A stretch of 64,000 bases of DNA from the NCBI GenBank assembly GCA_023375675.1, contig JALQBC010000008.1:124001-188000 (forward strand), in the 5' to 3' direction. The notes beneath the pieces are model-generated. The model was not told where the DNA came from. It searched no databases and saw only the letters and a list, made by a program, of their open reading frames with translations. A program made the translations under genes and the position numbers. Shown in pieces: positions 32,553 through 44,617 of this stretch. Each line of letters begins with the position of its first letter. Position 1 is the stretch's first letter. This stretch comes from Cytospora piceicola (lineage: Eukaryota; Ascomycota; Sordariomycetes; Diaporthales; Cytosporaceae).

Positions 32553-34842
32553 CTAGATTGGCTCGCCTCTGGCATAGTTCCAAAATGGATCTATGTCGCT
32601 GTTACTAAACCCAGTATCTTTCAATCGCCAAGGTACAGTCGGAGCGCGAGGGTTTCCAAATAGGGCAGCCTTCCACCCTGCATAGACAGCTGTTGCCGTG
32701 CTACCTGCAGGTGGCGGTCCTCCTCCTGGGGGCGGTGTCAACGCCGTTGTGGCCCAGTCCTGAAGCTGCTGCAGGGTGGGCCGGTGTTCCTGCTTGTTCA
32801 TCAAACACCTGGCGACGACTTCGCAGAGGTGGTTGCCGTATCGCGCCTGGATTGCTTGGGATTCTGCGTTGTTGGGACTGGGGTCCACAAGCTTGAAGCC
32901 ATACGTCCATCGCTGCCGGTTCCTGGGTACTAACGCGTACGGGATCCCAGGTGGTTCGTCTCTTCGCAGTCTTCCGGCGACGGGCGGGAATGGGGGTTGC
33001 TCGAACGTCATGAGGCAATACATGACCTACCACGTGAGTGACATCTCAGTTAGTCACAATCTCAGAGCACTTAACTATGTGTCGTATCACAATGGCAACG
33101 GAAGTGTGATACGTACCATTCCCATATGCCACACGTTAGACGCGGAAGTGTATCGACCAGGGCCCGAGGTGATGGGCCATGGGCTCCAAGGTGGCCAGTT
33201 AACACCCGGTGGGCCCGGAGTCGAAGGGTCGAATTGAATAATGTCCCAATCCACTGAGAATTGTTCCTGTCCAAGTGGTACATGTTAGCACGTCGCCTGC
33301 CGGAGAGCAGCCCGTCTCGGGATCCCTAACTCACGGGAAGAAACCAACGGTGCTTTCCCCCGCCTCTCACCGCCCACATATCCCATCTCCTTTGGACTCG
33401 ATCAATCCGCCTCGAGCCCGGAGTGATTGCGGGGGCCCACAGGTCTTGGCCATCTTTAGCAAGACCGAAGTCTGCAATCTAGAGTTCCTGTGAGAAAGGT
33501 GGCCCAGAGTAATTTCGAGACGGCTGTGAGTTACTTACCTGCAACTTGGGTGCATCGTCGTGGGCGGGAATCAACCCATTTGGCCCAGGTTGGTCATAGT
33601 CTCCAATGAACACTATGAATAAGGACTTGTTAGCGGGTTTTCCCCCTTAATTTTCTTTGCATATAAATCCACCAGTCTATAGTGTGACACGTACAGTTCG
33701 AAGGGTCAAAGTCGAAATGAACAATGCCAGCATGCCCTGGCGAATTCCCAAAGAAATTGACAGGAGGCATCATCTCCGGCAAGTAAGGTCCCGCTGTTGG
33801 AGCGGAAATTGTACCGGGCGGCGCGTTGTTCGGGAAGTTGGATGGCAGTTCTCTTGGGGGGTATTCCATCGCTATACAGCCTTTCACCAGGCAGTCAAAA
33901 AAGCGCCAGAGTGCCGGGACGGGGAATTCGTGCCTTCCGCCATTGGGTGCGGCTGTTGTTGCCTTGGTCAACAATCTATTTAGGTCTCCAAACCTTGCAT
34001 ATTCCATAAACAAGAGCCCATCTTCTCCATCGAGGGCATTTGCCATATTTTGGTTGCCTGCACCGATGCGGCGGCTTCGGCTTGGTGGTAGATTGTCTCC
34101 GAAGACGAAGCGTTGTAGAATATGCGGTGCCCGGAGAAGTCTCTATATCGAGGAGTCCGTGAATCAGCATATTTACTTCAACATTCAGGACAGAAACAAA
34201 GAGCCCTACTGTCATAAAGGTCTTTTCCCACTGGATGTCATCGGTAACAGCAACCCGCGAAGGTCCTGGCTGCGGGCCAGGCCTCGAATCTGTCGATATC
34301 TTCAGAACGAGACGACGCACTTGGCGGCGGCCAGGTTGCCGATACTCCCACAGGGTAACGAGACCCATTCCGCCGTGTCCTAGATACTTGATGAAGCGAA
34401 ACATATTATCGTTCATCATCTGACCTGCTCTGCTGACTTCCCGTCGGGCGTTCGCTCTATCATCACGCGACAACGGTCGCATAGCGCGTGGGTCGTCGAA
34501 GTCTGCTGCCTGTACGTTTGCAGCATGCTGCAGATTCAACCGTTCTCCATCCGTGAAGATGCCCTGGTAGTTTGCTCTTGGAACCCTTCTGGCAACCATC
34601 CTGTCCCAGTGTGCCGGTTGACCCGCTCGCCTGAGCGCCCTGATGTGACCAAGAGACCGAAGGTGGTTTACGTCCCCATTTCGGTACATGGAAAACTTTT
34701 GCTGAAAGTACAGCTGATCCCTCCGAAATACTAGTAAAGAATTCTTCAGCTCCGCCTGTGGGTCAGCAGCAACTGGAGCGGCTGGTGCAGGTGCAGGTGC
34801 AGGTGGCCCTGGTAATGCTGGTGGTCCTGGAGCTGCCGCCAT
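32553..34842 (-). CDS. Fungal accessory protein kinase 1 (HFDFDPSN type)
   Basis: Six minus-strand exons (34842-34210, 34142-33695, 33612-33539, 33478-33371, 33266-33117, 33026-32553) give 628 residues in one frame. Introns are 60-104 nt with GT donors and AG acceptors. The N-terminus is a Pro/Ala repeat, followed by about 120 residues unlike known domains. Kinase hallmarks: glycine loop YLGHGGMGLV (about 153-162), VLK (Lys181), catalytic loop HFDFDPSN (His353, Asp355, Asn360) and DFG (Asp388 in IADFGLAK). The usual HRDLKP is replaced by HFDFDP, so the catalytic Asp and Asn stay but the Arg and Lys are lost. I see no clear APE motif; EQFSVDWDIIQFDP takes that place. The C-lobe ends in CLMNKQEHRPTLQQLQDW. 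A related gene lies at 40132-42339. Active kinase or pseudokinase cannot be decided from sequence; substrate unknown. Confidence 0.85.
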
Positions 34843-36685
34843 GATGATGTTCAAGCCTTTTCGTCTCGAAGGTGCAATGGATATAATATCTATCTAGGAA
34901 GCTTTATAGGAAGGGAGAAAGTCAGAGGAAAACTGACTTGGGTTCAATGATGTTATAGCGACTTTATGGACAAGGGATTGCTCTGTTGTAGCGGCTGTGC
35001 ACTAATTATGCCAAATTCTGTAACAAAGGAAAATATTTAAACAAAATGAATCGTTGTCCGCTTTCGGGAAATACACACAATGGTACCTACATAGTTACCT
35101 ACTTACTTATTCAAATGTTGAGTCTGTACTGAAGTGTTCGGTATCCACATGTGCAGTGCCTCACCAAGCCACGCATCACTCCTCCTGCGGTATGCATTTG
35201 ACTACCCTAGGGCATCCTCATTGTGCCGTAGAAAACGGAACGGAATATCAGGATACATAAAATACATATATACCTCAAGACTTGATATCATTATCTCGGC
35301 ACAATAACATATATCTGGCCTACTTGTGACTACATCGAAACTACCATGATGCACACGCAAGCAACAATCACGCTGGATCCCAGGGCCCTGGATATTGTTT
35401 TTCACCGTTTCTAACCTCACACACGTGGAGACTAAGCGTCTGCCAAGGTACCTAAGGATCTAACGCCCAGAAGCAGAACCTACAGGTAAGTAGCATAAAT
35501 CTCGAGGGCAGGTGTCAATCTACTCGGTAAAGTGTCAATTATCGACTTGACCACCTGATGATCAGAATTGGAGCCTCCGTAGCCGGAGTCGACTGGAAGG
35601 TCACGAAATTAACCTGTGTGTGTATGTGACTCCAAAGCTGCTTGAGAAAAGGAGTCTCTAAACAAAGCAACGCTCGGAAGTGACTTCCATGCAGCCTCTC
35701 TATCTTGTATCTCTACATAGTTCTTATATAGTAGCAGCATATAGCTTCTCTATAGGCGTAGTGGCACGTTCACGGATGCACCGACTTGGGGGCTAGGTTT
35801 CTTTACTGGAATATAAAAAATTAGTCGATACGGATTTAGGATTCGGTGTAATTGGGCAAGGGAGAGCAACCCCATATTGAAAGGTCAGACCCCAATTTTA
35901 TTCGAAAGCCCCGACATCTACTCCGACCTCGGGACTTGTTCCAAAAGTAGCAGACTGTCTCACATGTGTGATGCAGCGTGCTGAGGGATCGGCATTCCGT
36001 GCTGATATCGTCCGAAGGCGTTCATGCACGGATAAAAACAGGCCAAACACGTATTTGATCCCCTTACATAGCATAGCATCTCTGCCACTACGTCTACGAT
36101 CTGGCTATATATCTATAGCATGGTCGGTGGCATGACCTGGTGTATCTTCAAAGTTCGTATTCGATGCATTACCAGTGGGAATATACTGGCAGTGACTACC
36201 TTTCCCCGGGGGTTGCAACGTTGAAAGTATACTTCTCCACTTTGTCTTTCACGTCCTGGAAACTGCGAGAAAAGCATCCTGTGGGTCAATATCTCCCAAT
36301 AACAAACGCACTCGAAAATTATCGTTCGAACCCTCGGAATAGGTGTACATATGTAGTGTAGATCTTCAATGTTTGGAATGAAACAACTCACATCGAACTC
36401 ACATTGTTCCGTCATAGGTAGTATCGCAAAAGAAAGCTCCCACCAAACCAACGTCATGGTCACTGTCACATCATTTGATGTTCTGGCAGAGATTCACGTT
36501 CATCAAGTATATAACATGCTTGCTTCCCAACTAATTACCTTAGGGGACAAGGAACTCTTCCAGTCAACATCTCTCAGCACAAACCTTTATCTTCCCCCCA
36601 AAATCACTGCCACTATAAAGTCGCGAACATTGCCCTCACATTGATTGGTTAGTTGTTTATACATCAAATAAAGTAACATCTCACG
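34843..36685. other. Intergenic, no gene seen
   Basis: About 1.8 kb between kinase 1 and the MRJP-like gene, which are divergent, so both promoters lie here. A near-copy of the TACCCTAGGGTA palindrome (last bases GGCA) is at 35203-35214. Short open frames have no recognised motif. Confidence 0.5.
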
Positions 36686-38223
36686 ATGAGACCTGAAGTA
36701 ATCGCCGCCATTTGGATGGTTTCCATGCCAACGGTCTGCAGCCAGAACATTACATTTCTGACAGACACCGGCGTATATGGCCCCGAACTTGAGATAGCTC
36801 ATGCCTACTATGGCCAGTGGCCGACAGGTAATCAACAATTCCCTCCATGGAACAGCTGAGAAACGATAGTGACGTACAGCTAACATTGCAAAGGCATTGC
36901 CGTGTCGAGCAAGGGCCGCAAGTTCACTAATTACCCAGGAGGTAAGTCGTTTCTTGCTGCTTCCGGAGTCCGGACCAATATTCCAAGGAGTTGTTTCTAA
37001 CACGATAACAGGATTCGACCCACTCAACGTCAACAATGGGAGCAACAGTGTCCATACAGTGGCTGAGCTCACGTCATTAACAGCCGAGACTCCCTACCCA
37101 AACCTGGAGATCAACAGTCCGCCTGGAGGGGCCATTAACTACACCACTTCACCTCCGAGTAAGTACAGAACTCCTTTTTCGAGGCATTGGCTATGGAACA
37201 CTAATATTATCTGAATAGCCGGCGCCAACTATCAAGACTATTTAATCGGCGTCCAATCCTTGGTCATCGACCCACTCGACCGGCTTTGGATCCTCGACAC
37301 GGGTCGCGTATTAACCCCGGACGGCAACACCCTCGTACAATCCTCATTCGGTGGCCCCAAACTCGTACGCGTCGACCTCGACAGCGACAGTGTTTTCCAA
37401 ACGATCCTCTTTCCCCAGACAGTCGCCTACCCAGACAGCTACGTCAACGATGTCCGCTTCGACCTCCGTCCGGGCATCACCGAGTCCGGCCAAGGCGTGG
37501 CATACATAACGGACAGCAGCAACGAGGGTCGGAACGGCCTGATCATTGTCGACCTCGGCACGGGGGAGAGCTGGCGCCATGTCAGCGCCACCCGGGCTGT
37601 GTGGCCAGACGCGGGATTTGTAGGGTTTGTTAACGGGCAGTCGGTGTATTACTACGACACTACTACCGGAGCGGCGATCAACTTCCCAATCGGCTCGGAT
37701 GGGCTTGCGCTCTCGGCAGACGGGGAAAGTGTGTTCTTCTGTCCGTTGGGTTCGAGGCGGCTGTACAGTGTTCCGGCGGCGTCGCTGCGGGAAAGGGGTC
37801 CATCGAGCGAGCTTTTGTCTCAACAGGGGGTGGTATACCGTGGAGAGAAGGGGTTCAGTGATGGAATGGAGACAGACAGTAATGGTTTGATCTATATGGG
37901 CAATGCGGAGCAGAATGCGGTCGTGGCGTTCAACCCGACCAACGGTACAGTCAACACGTTTGTGAGGGATCCCAGGATCAACTGGGTAGACACATGTGAG
38001 TTGGCATCCTCTCCACTGGGCCCATTGATATCAGATTTGAAGTACTAATCTGGTGGTGGTTTTTTTTACAGTCTCGGTATCCAATGATGGATATCTGTAC
38101 TTCACCAGCAACCAACTCCATATCTCAAGTGGGAGTTATCCTGGCACGGACAGACGTGTCAAACCATTTGCGTTGTTCAGGGCCAAGTTGCCAAACGGAG
38201 GTAGCAAGGTCATATTGACATAA
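36686..38223 (+). CDS. Major royal jelly protein/Yellow-like secreted protein
   Basis: Five exons (36686-36827, 36894-36941, 37012-37158, 37219-37995, 38072-38223) give 421 residues; every junction is phase 1 and in frame. The N-terminus (MRPEVIAAIWMVSMPTVCSQ) is a plausible but short signal peptide. The body matches the MRJP/Yellow six-bladed propeller family: SLVIDPLDRLWILDTGR, SYVNDVRFDLRPG, VAYITDSSNEGRNGLIIVD, DGLALSADGESVFFCPLG, GFSDGMETDSNGLIYMGNAE and INWVDTFSVSNDGYLYFTSN. Fungal members are widespread, mostly uncharacterised and often secreted; an enzymatic role (lactonase-like) is possible but unproven. The gene converges with the acetoacetate-decarboxylase-like gene, with 134 bases between stop codons. 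Confidence 0.9.
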
Positions 38224-38357
38224 AACAGATTGAGGTCATCAATTGATAGCAAACTAGGTAGTCTTCTGCTTGGGGATTTCGAAAGAACGATTGCCCTTGC
38301 AGCCGCAATACTAGCATGGTCCTGCTTTCATCAAACTCCCATGCACCTCTCGATGAT

Positions 38358-39269
38358 TCATAGGTTCGCTTTCGGAACACGCCAATACTCTCCCACAGGA
38401 ATCTCTAGAACGGCATCATCCATCCTGAAACCAAATTGCCATCTCTTCATACCAGGCCAGAAGTTCTCGAATAACCCCGTAAGACTTCCTGTGTCGTCCT
38501 TCTGCCTCAGGTCAAACCACCCGACATGAGTCTTTGGAGAGTACTGCGAGATTAGACATTTGCACCACTGCTCTGTGCCAACCACTTCCTTCGGCTCTCC
38601 TTGAGGCACCGGTGGCTGGACGAGGGCAGTGTCCACGCCGATGTATTCGAACCATTTGGTTGACAAAGGGAAAGCGGGTACGTATGGAATGGTGCTGAAT
38701 GATGCTTGCAACAGTGGCATGGAGCTTGCTGATGCTTCGGCCTGGTCACCGCTGGTGTCGAAGGGGAACACTTTGACCTGCTTGGCGCCATTGGGGAGGT
38801 CTGTCCACTCGAAGCGTGCGAGATGCTTGGGGATATTCCAGTCTAGATTGGGTCAGTGTGGCTGACCTTCCTATCTCGAGTGTTGTGAAGGAGGCTCACT
38901 ATATCTGCCGTTGAAAGTGGTATGCTTCTGGGAGACATATGTCCTCGTCGCCCTCGGATTCTTCCTCTCTACCCACTTCCCTTTGTCGTCTTGCACTGGA
39001 TACGTATACGCTCCCGGTATGATGACCAGTTCGTCGTAGGGCCCCACTGGCGTATCTGAGTAGTGGACAATCATGAAACTACCCACTCCTCCGTCGAAAC
39101 GACCGGCTTCAGAAGAGGCGAAAGACGACGCCGTCTCCAGGGGCGAGTATGCAACGGTGGGTATGTCTGCCGCAGTTTTACTTTTCGGGCTAGAATAGAA
39201 GTAGACAGCGTAGACTTGGGCCCTACATTTCCAGGGTGCAGGTGCTTTCTTGACGTCGATGTCTTCCAT
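38358..39269 (-). CDS. Acetoacetate-decarboxylase-like protein
   Basis: Two minus-strand exons (39269-38900 and 38842-38358; 57-nt intron, GTGAGC donor, CACTGACC branch, ATCTAG acceptor) give 284 residues. Conserved features of the fungal acetoacetate-decarboxylase-fold family are visible: APWKCRAQVYAVYFYS near the start, DTPVGPYDELVIIPGAYTYP in the middle, and TRTYVSQKHTTFNGR joined across the intron to NWNIPKHLARFEW. The C-terminal part (WCKCLISQYSPKTHVGWFDL; FWPGMKRWQFGFRMDDAVLE) also follows this family. No signal peptide. The catalytic lysine of true decarboxylases was not identified with confidence, so activity is open. Domain assignment is from pattern memory, not a search. Confidence 0.8.
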
Positions 39270-39354
39270 GGTCGTGGTGAGAGACTGGCATGTCTTTTGT
39301 GTTGCACATCTGATGTGTCAATGTCGATGTGCCTGTCATCTGCTCAAGCATTCC

Positions 39355-39368
39355 CTACCCTAGGGTAG
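39355..39368. repeat. CTACCCTAGGGTAG palindrome
   Basis: A perfect 14-bp palindrome about 90 bases upstream of the decarboxylase-like start. Its 12-bp core recurs at 39819-39830, 49926-49937 and 57537-57548. Confidence 0.8.
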
Positions 39369-39818
39369 AATAAGTTCAGGTCAGCCCGTAATGCTTCCTC
39401 AGATGCATACGTGTAGTGACGCATCGAGAGGCGGGGAAGGTGACACTGTACGTGCCGAATAACTTAGGTACCCGAGGGTACAAGCAAGTTGTCTCGTTGT
39501 TTGCCCCGTCTTGATTGATTAGTCACCGCCCTGCAATGGATGCGATCCAATCCCTCGTTGGGTCTAAAAATGCAGTGTTTTTGTTTTCTCTTGCGCGCCA
39601 CATTTCGAGCAGATGAACAAACCCACCCACCCAAAAATACACGCGGTTGATAATTGAAGTTCTCAGCGAGAACAGACGGGACGAGGTGGAGGAGTAGAAG
39701 GAGAGATTCTTCAGCCTAAATGTCACTCAAAGAACCATTGCCCCGACAAACAAATGTTGTATCGATTCGGAACCAAGCCTCAGCCGAAACACATGTGGAC
39801 CTGGGTAGCTTCCAAATA

Positions 39819-39830
39819 TACCCTAGGGTA
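39819..39830. repeat. TACCCTAGGGTA palindrome
   Basis: A perfect 12-bp palindrome about 300 bases upstream of kinase 2. Confidence 0.8.
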
Positions 39831-40131
39831 ACGCAGGTGGTCACTGACTTGCTACCTTTACGTATGTGCATAAATGCATCCTTCTGATCCATGTATCTAA
39901 GCCTCAGGATTTTGATTTGGGCCGAGTGAGAGAAATCATTCGACAAAACGCGATATCCGGGAGATAATGGTTGTAGACGAAAACGGAAATTGACTGAACT
40001 GTGTCTTTGTCCTCAGGAACAACCCAGGCAGGATACTAAAAAACCCGACGTGAAAAAAAACACCGTGCAACTGAAATCTTATCTAACTCTCATCTCAATC
40101 TATTGGTAAATGTACTGGATTGACGGAGAGC

Positions 40132-42339
40132 ATGGCCAATCCAAGTAATTACCCGCCGAAAACGGCCGACCTCCTTTCCGTGCAGCAGATCACGCAGGAC
40201 CTGTTCGATCATGCGAGGTCAAGTGGCGATAATTCATGGGATCCACCCCAGGCGGCCAGGATCTCAGCTCGCTCACAGCCTGCGGCGAACCTGGCCCAGC
40301 CCTTCCAACTGCCTCTTCCTGGAAGCCAGGCGGCAAGAACAATCCGTCAGGCCGGCGTGAGAAATCGAGGAACGAGATGGGACGATGGAGCATTGATAAA
40401 CCCGGACGTGGAGGGTCCAGGCGTAACTGAGGAAGATCAAAGGTTCAGCAGGCGCACTCTCAGAGATAGTACTATCAGGAGAAAGATGCGGGCGGCGGGA
40501 GTCGCTTTCGTGAAGCAACTCGGATGGGTATGTACATGACCACCTCGAGGAGGCTCGTCATTGCTTCCCAAAACCTCGCTAGTGCTATGGGCTTTGGAGA
40601 TGCCACAAAGGCTAAGTAACTTGGTACGTGATACTAACCTGGTAACATGTAGGGCGGGAACGCCCTAGCGACACTCTGGGGCTTCCCAGACGCAGCAGGG
40701 ACAACCAAAAACGTCGTGCTGAAAAGTCGTTACAGTCATCAATTCTCCTTGGTCTCCATGATCAACGAAAAAATGAAACTTGATGTAAGTTCTCCTATAT
40801 TTGCTTTCCCATTTCAGCTCCGATGCGGTGCTAAATAGTGCACGTGTTTTGCATGTGCAACAGCTCCTGGCCCGCTCACCGCACATCATCCACAGAGTCA
40901 AGCTACAAGACCATATACCAGACCAAGCAGCCACATGGCTTTTTGACCACGATAGACTGTTGTGGTTGGAATTTATGAGATATGGTGACTTGGATGGCTG
41001 GCTTCGCAAGGCAACACAGCAGGAAACATTCTTCCCGAGATCTGTTCTCTGGAGTCTCTTTTCATGCCGTAAGTACATATACGGTGACTTATGATGCTGA
41101 GTACAAACCTTTGCTCGATACTTCGAACTTCTCTAGTTGCATTAGCATACTGATATGAAACTTGTTGGACAATGTAGTCGCCGAACAGTGCATAGCCATG
41201 GCATGGCCACCGCGGGACCAGCCCGGTCCTGGTCAACAACCTCTTGACGGCCCAGACTTGGTCGAGACTATTCCGCCACTTCCTTCGACAGGCTATAGAA
41301 ACATTGTTCATTTCGATCTGGACCCATTTAACAGTAAGTAACCACCAGAATGGAACTTTGGTTGAGAGTGCCTACATTTGTAGGGTGCGGGCTAAAGAGA
41401 AAGCAGTATTCCTCGAGAACAACGACGCTGGGTTTCACGCTGATGTTCCCAGATTACAGGTATGGCAATGACCCAACCACCCAATCATCACTCTATAGCT
41501 TTTTAATCCGTGCTTATAATAATCACAGCTTGGGGACTTTGGGAACGCTTGTGCAGGGGAAGATCTTGGCTTACCTGCTCCAGGATATGACGATCTGTAG
41601 GTTGAGGCCGGACTTTGACCCTCTTCGTCTGCACCTTTCCCTCTATCAATCCTTTCACTTAGGCTCTAACACAAGATGTGCTTGCAGGGACGATATCTGG
41701 AGGGCCAGGCAGCTTGGTAAAAACGGCTGGTATCTACCGGAACAGTTCACTGCGGAATGGGACTATGTGAACTATGAACCGTACTCTGAAGGTTTCACGA
41801 ACTTGGGCGCCGGTACAGGAACAGCGGGCCTGTTCTCAGAAAGAAGCAACATCTGGGCGATAGGAATGGTAAGCGCCAGAGCTCGATGGCATAGCCCATC
41901 GCCTTGTGAAAACCAGTTCGACATCCTGATCATTCAAACAGGCTGGCTAATCAATCTTAACTAGGTGATGCGGTGTTGCATCACACGATCACATCCGGAC
42001 CGTCCTCCTCATGCCACGCCCGTGCCGGCAAGGGGGCCGCAGATTGGAACGCAGGGGTATACCTATGGAGGCGAGCTGAGAAATCAATTCTTCGCTGGGA
42101 GGTTCGGCCGAGATCTATGTCGTCTGGTCTCTCAATGCCTGATGCATAAGCCTTCGGACCGGCCGAGTCTCTCCAGGCTGAGACAAGATATAGCAGCAGG
42201 TGTTGCTGCTAATCCCTTGACTCAGGATGACAGGCGGTGGGTAAGAACCACGCTGTTTGGCGCAGGCAACCCCGTGCCGCAGTACCCTATAGATCCTACG
42301 CAGGCAGCAGGGGAGAGAGTTAGAGTCAACTTTTCGTGA
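40132..42339 (+). CDS. Fungal accessory protein kinase 2 (HFDLDPFN type)
   Basis: Eight exons (40132-40527, 40653-40784, 40864-41068, 41178-41337, 41384-41459, 41529-41596, 41688-41868, 41965-42339) give 530 residues. Hallmarks match kinase 1 in order: glycine loop LGWGGNALATLWGF, VVLK, SPHIIHRV, SLFSCLAEQCIAMAWPPRD, HFDLDPFN, LGDFGNACAGEDL, LPEQFTAEWDYVNYEP and CLMHKPSDRPSLSRLRQD. HRDLKP is again replaced by HFDLDP and no clear APE is seen. The exon 4/5 junction is uncertain: the best-looking donor (GTAAGT at 41334) shifts the frame and removes DFG, whereas the overlapping GTAACC at 41338 keeps it. The segment after the catalytic loop differs from the FIGD of kinase 1. The Pro/Ala N-terminus of kinase 1 is absent. 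Probably a diverged paralogue of the same accessory family. Confidence 0.78.
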
Positions 42340-42947
42340 AGAAGAAAACATCAGGCGTGATAATGATTGCTGAGGGTACCGAAAGAGCCATTGTCAGAAG
42401 GCTGGAGGGTTGCGGCTGGCTCTATACAACCTTAGACAGGGTTTTAGGCATTCACCAGAAGAAAACTCGCATGTATACAATAACGTTTTATCGAGACACT
42501 CGTGTTCTAGGACATTACTATTCGACCAAAGTTTTGTTCGATATATACTTGACTAATTACATATGTACCAGAGTAGGTAGACAAGTCCAGAGATAAACAT
42601 ACACAAGTTGATTCTCTTCAAACACTGATTTTGTAGCCATCGAGTGAGTGATTAGGTAAGAAGGGGTGGTTTCGGGGCTTTACAACGTATATTAATCTGT
42701 CATTAGGATCCTGATAGTCAATGTTAGGTCTCTTGTATTAGTTTTGTTGTATTCAGAAGTCGGCGATACCCTTTCATTCAGGGTACAGTACATGTTCACA
42801 GACCTTCTCTCAGGCATCGACAAAGGCTCATTTGAGTTCATGTATGCTATTCTAAATCACACATTCGTTCCACACAAATTACAAAGCACACAATCTATTA
42901 ATCACCAGACAAATCAGGGTACCTCATGACACACTATTCTGCTGGGA
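42340..42947. other. Convergent intergenic region, no gene seen
   Basis: About 600 bases between the ends of kinase 2 (+) and the coiled-coil gene (-). AT-rich, with only short frames lacking recognisable motifs. Confidence 0.5.
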
Positions 42948-44617
42948 TTATTGAGGATCTTTCCCGCCCATAGTTCCACCTGAGGACATTTCTGGAGGCC
43001 TTCTTCGTTTCCAAGTATTGGATCGTCCTCGCTCCTGGTTATTTACAGCACGTGACAATGCTGCGGGATGTTCCCACTCATATGGCTTAGGGTTGTCGTA
43101 TCTATAACGAGTTGGCGACTCCGGGATACCTGGTTCCTGAATAATCGGGTTGATGGCATGTGGACTGCTGGTATCCATAGTAGCATGAAAGTAGTCCACC
43201 CCATGTTGCGATGGTATATCTGGAGTAGGATAGGCTTCTGGCACTGGGATATGGGATGAAAAATGACGCCCTGGATGCGACGTGCTTGTCTGTGGTCGTT
43301 TGAGAGGCGAGCCACGCCGAAGGGGCCTGCCGATAGAAGCAGGTATGTTATTATTCCCAATAAGGTTGTTGAGACGGTCCACGAACCAGGTTGTTTCTGT
43401 TTTTTGTGCCTTGGAATCCACAGTCCGGGATGATTGTGTCGAAGATGGTTGCCTCTGGTGTATCCTGGAGGTTGAGGTATCGGGAAGATCGCGTTCTCGG
43501 TTGGTTGCTTCTTCTCTTGGTGGAGAAGGGCTCCTGGAGGATTGAGGTAGTTGCGGTGGATAAAACTCCGGCCTCTTGTAACCCAGAAGGGTAGGTCTCA
43601 CCAGTTGGACCTCTTCCTGGCCACTTTCGCCCTCGCGAACAACCCCAGGATATAGGCAAAGGAGTACACCCGTCACATTGCTGAGAGACATATTCCCCCA
43701 GCTGCTGATCTCGCGCACAGGCCAGAGTTGCATCTCTTCAACTTCTCCGGGGATTGGTCCAAGCGGCATACAAGGACTTTCTATTATATATTTCTTGTTC
43801 GAGCAGCTGACCAGGTCCAAGGCTTTAGTAGCACGAGCAATAACATTGGACATCAGTGACTCAGAGATCTGGTTTGATATTTCTCCCAACCAAGGCTCCA
43901 GGTTCTGCTTGAGTTTCTCGAGGTGCTTGGTGGACTTTTGGTCTGCTCTTTGCTTCGTCTTGGGTTCTGTGAGAAGGGCCGAAATAGCCTGTCCTCGCCA
44001 GCGAGAAATATCTGAATCCTCTGATTGTGTGCTGTCAGGCTTGTAGATGGGGTCGAGCAGAAAGGGGACATACCTCGCTGCAGGTCATTCCGCATGTGCT
44101 TCTGAATTCTGACCAGTAGGTCAACGTCCTCGTCGGAAACACCGTGTGGATAGGCGTTCCCTAAGTCGTTGGCCTGCTCCGTACGGAATATCTCATGGGT
44201 GAGAAAGTCTGATATGACTAGAGAGATGACAACATTGTGGCAGGCTTCCGATTTGCTTAGCTCTATGAGCCATGCTGTATTTGCGTAGAATCTGCGTTCA
44301 AGCCCCAGATCGGCGAATCTCTTCTTCTTATCATTCGCTTTGATATTTTGAAGAAATTTACGCTTGAAGATAGTTTCGACGCTCGCTTCAGTGAAAACTT
44401 CATCCATCCAATAATCTATGCCTGTGATAATGCTGTTGAATGAGTCTTTGATAGCCTGTTCTGGTACATCGTTCTCCTTCTGGAGGAGGTCGAATAGCTG
44501 GTCTTTGCAGTCTTCCAAGTCAGCGCGGAGTTGTTCGTTCTCTCGTCGTAATCTCTCTATTTCCACCCAGTCTCCTTCGGAGGTGGTACTTTCACCATCC
44601 TCGTGATCAGATTCCAT
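42948..44617 (-). CDS. Coiled-coil hypothetical protein, 538 aa
   Basis: Two minus-strand exons (44617-44074 and 44020-42948). The 53-nt intron has a GTATGT donor; using the acceptor at ACAATCAG rather than the nearer CTGACAG keeps the frame open for another 350 codons. The N-terminus is acidic, then a leucine/glutamate heptad stretch (ERLRRENEQLRADLEDCKDQ, about residues 18-50) predicts a coiled coil. A helical region of about 200 residues follows, including a Lys-rich segment (LLTEPKTKQRADQKSTKH). A compact domain comes next (MPLGPIPGEVEEMQLWPVRE). The last 200 residues are Ser/Pro/Arg-rich and probably disordered. I do not recognise the family. It lies divergent from an Hsp70-like gene across 1 kb. 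A scaffold or signalling adaptor role would be a guess. Confidence 0.75.

Larger units (their letters stand above)
39270..40131. other. Divergent intergenic region with two palindromes
   Basis: About 860 bases between the starts of the decarboxylase-like gene (-) and kinase 2 (+). It contains palindromes CTACCCTAGGGTAG at 39355-39368 and TACCCTAGGGTA at 39819-39830, in the likely promoter areas of the two genes. No coding frame recognised. Confidence 0.6.
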
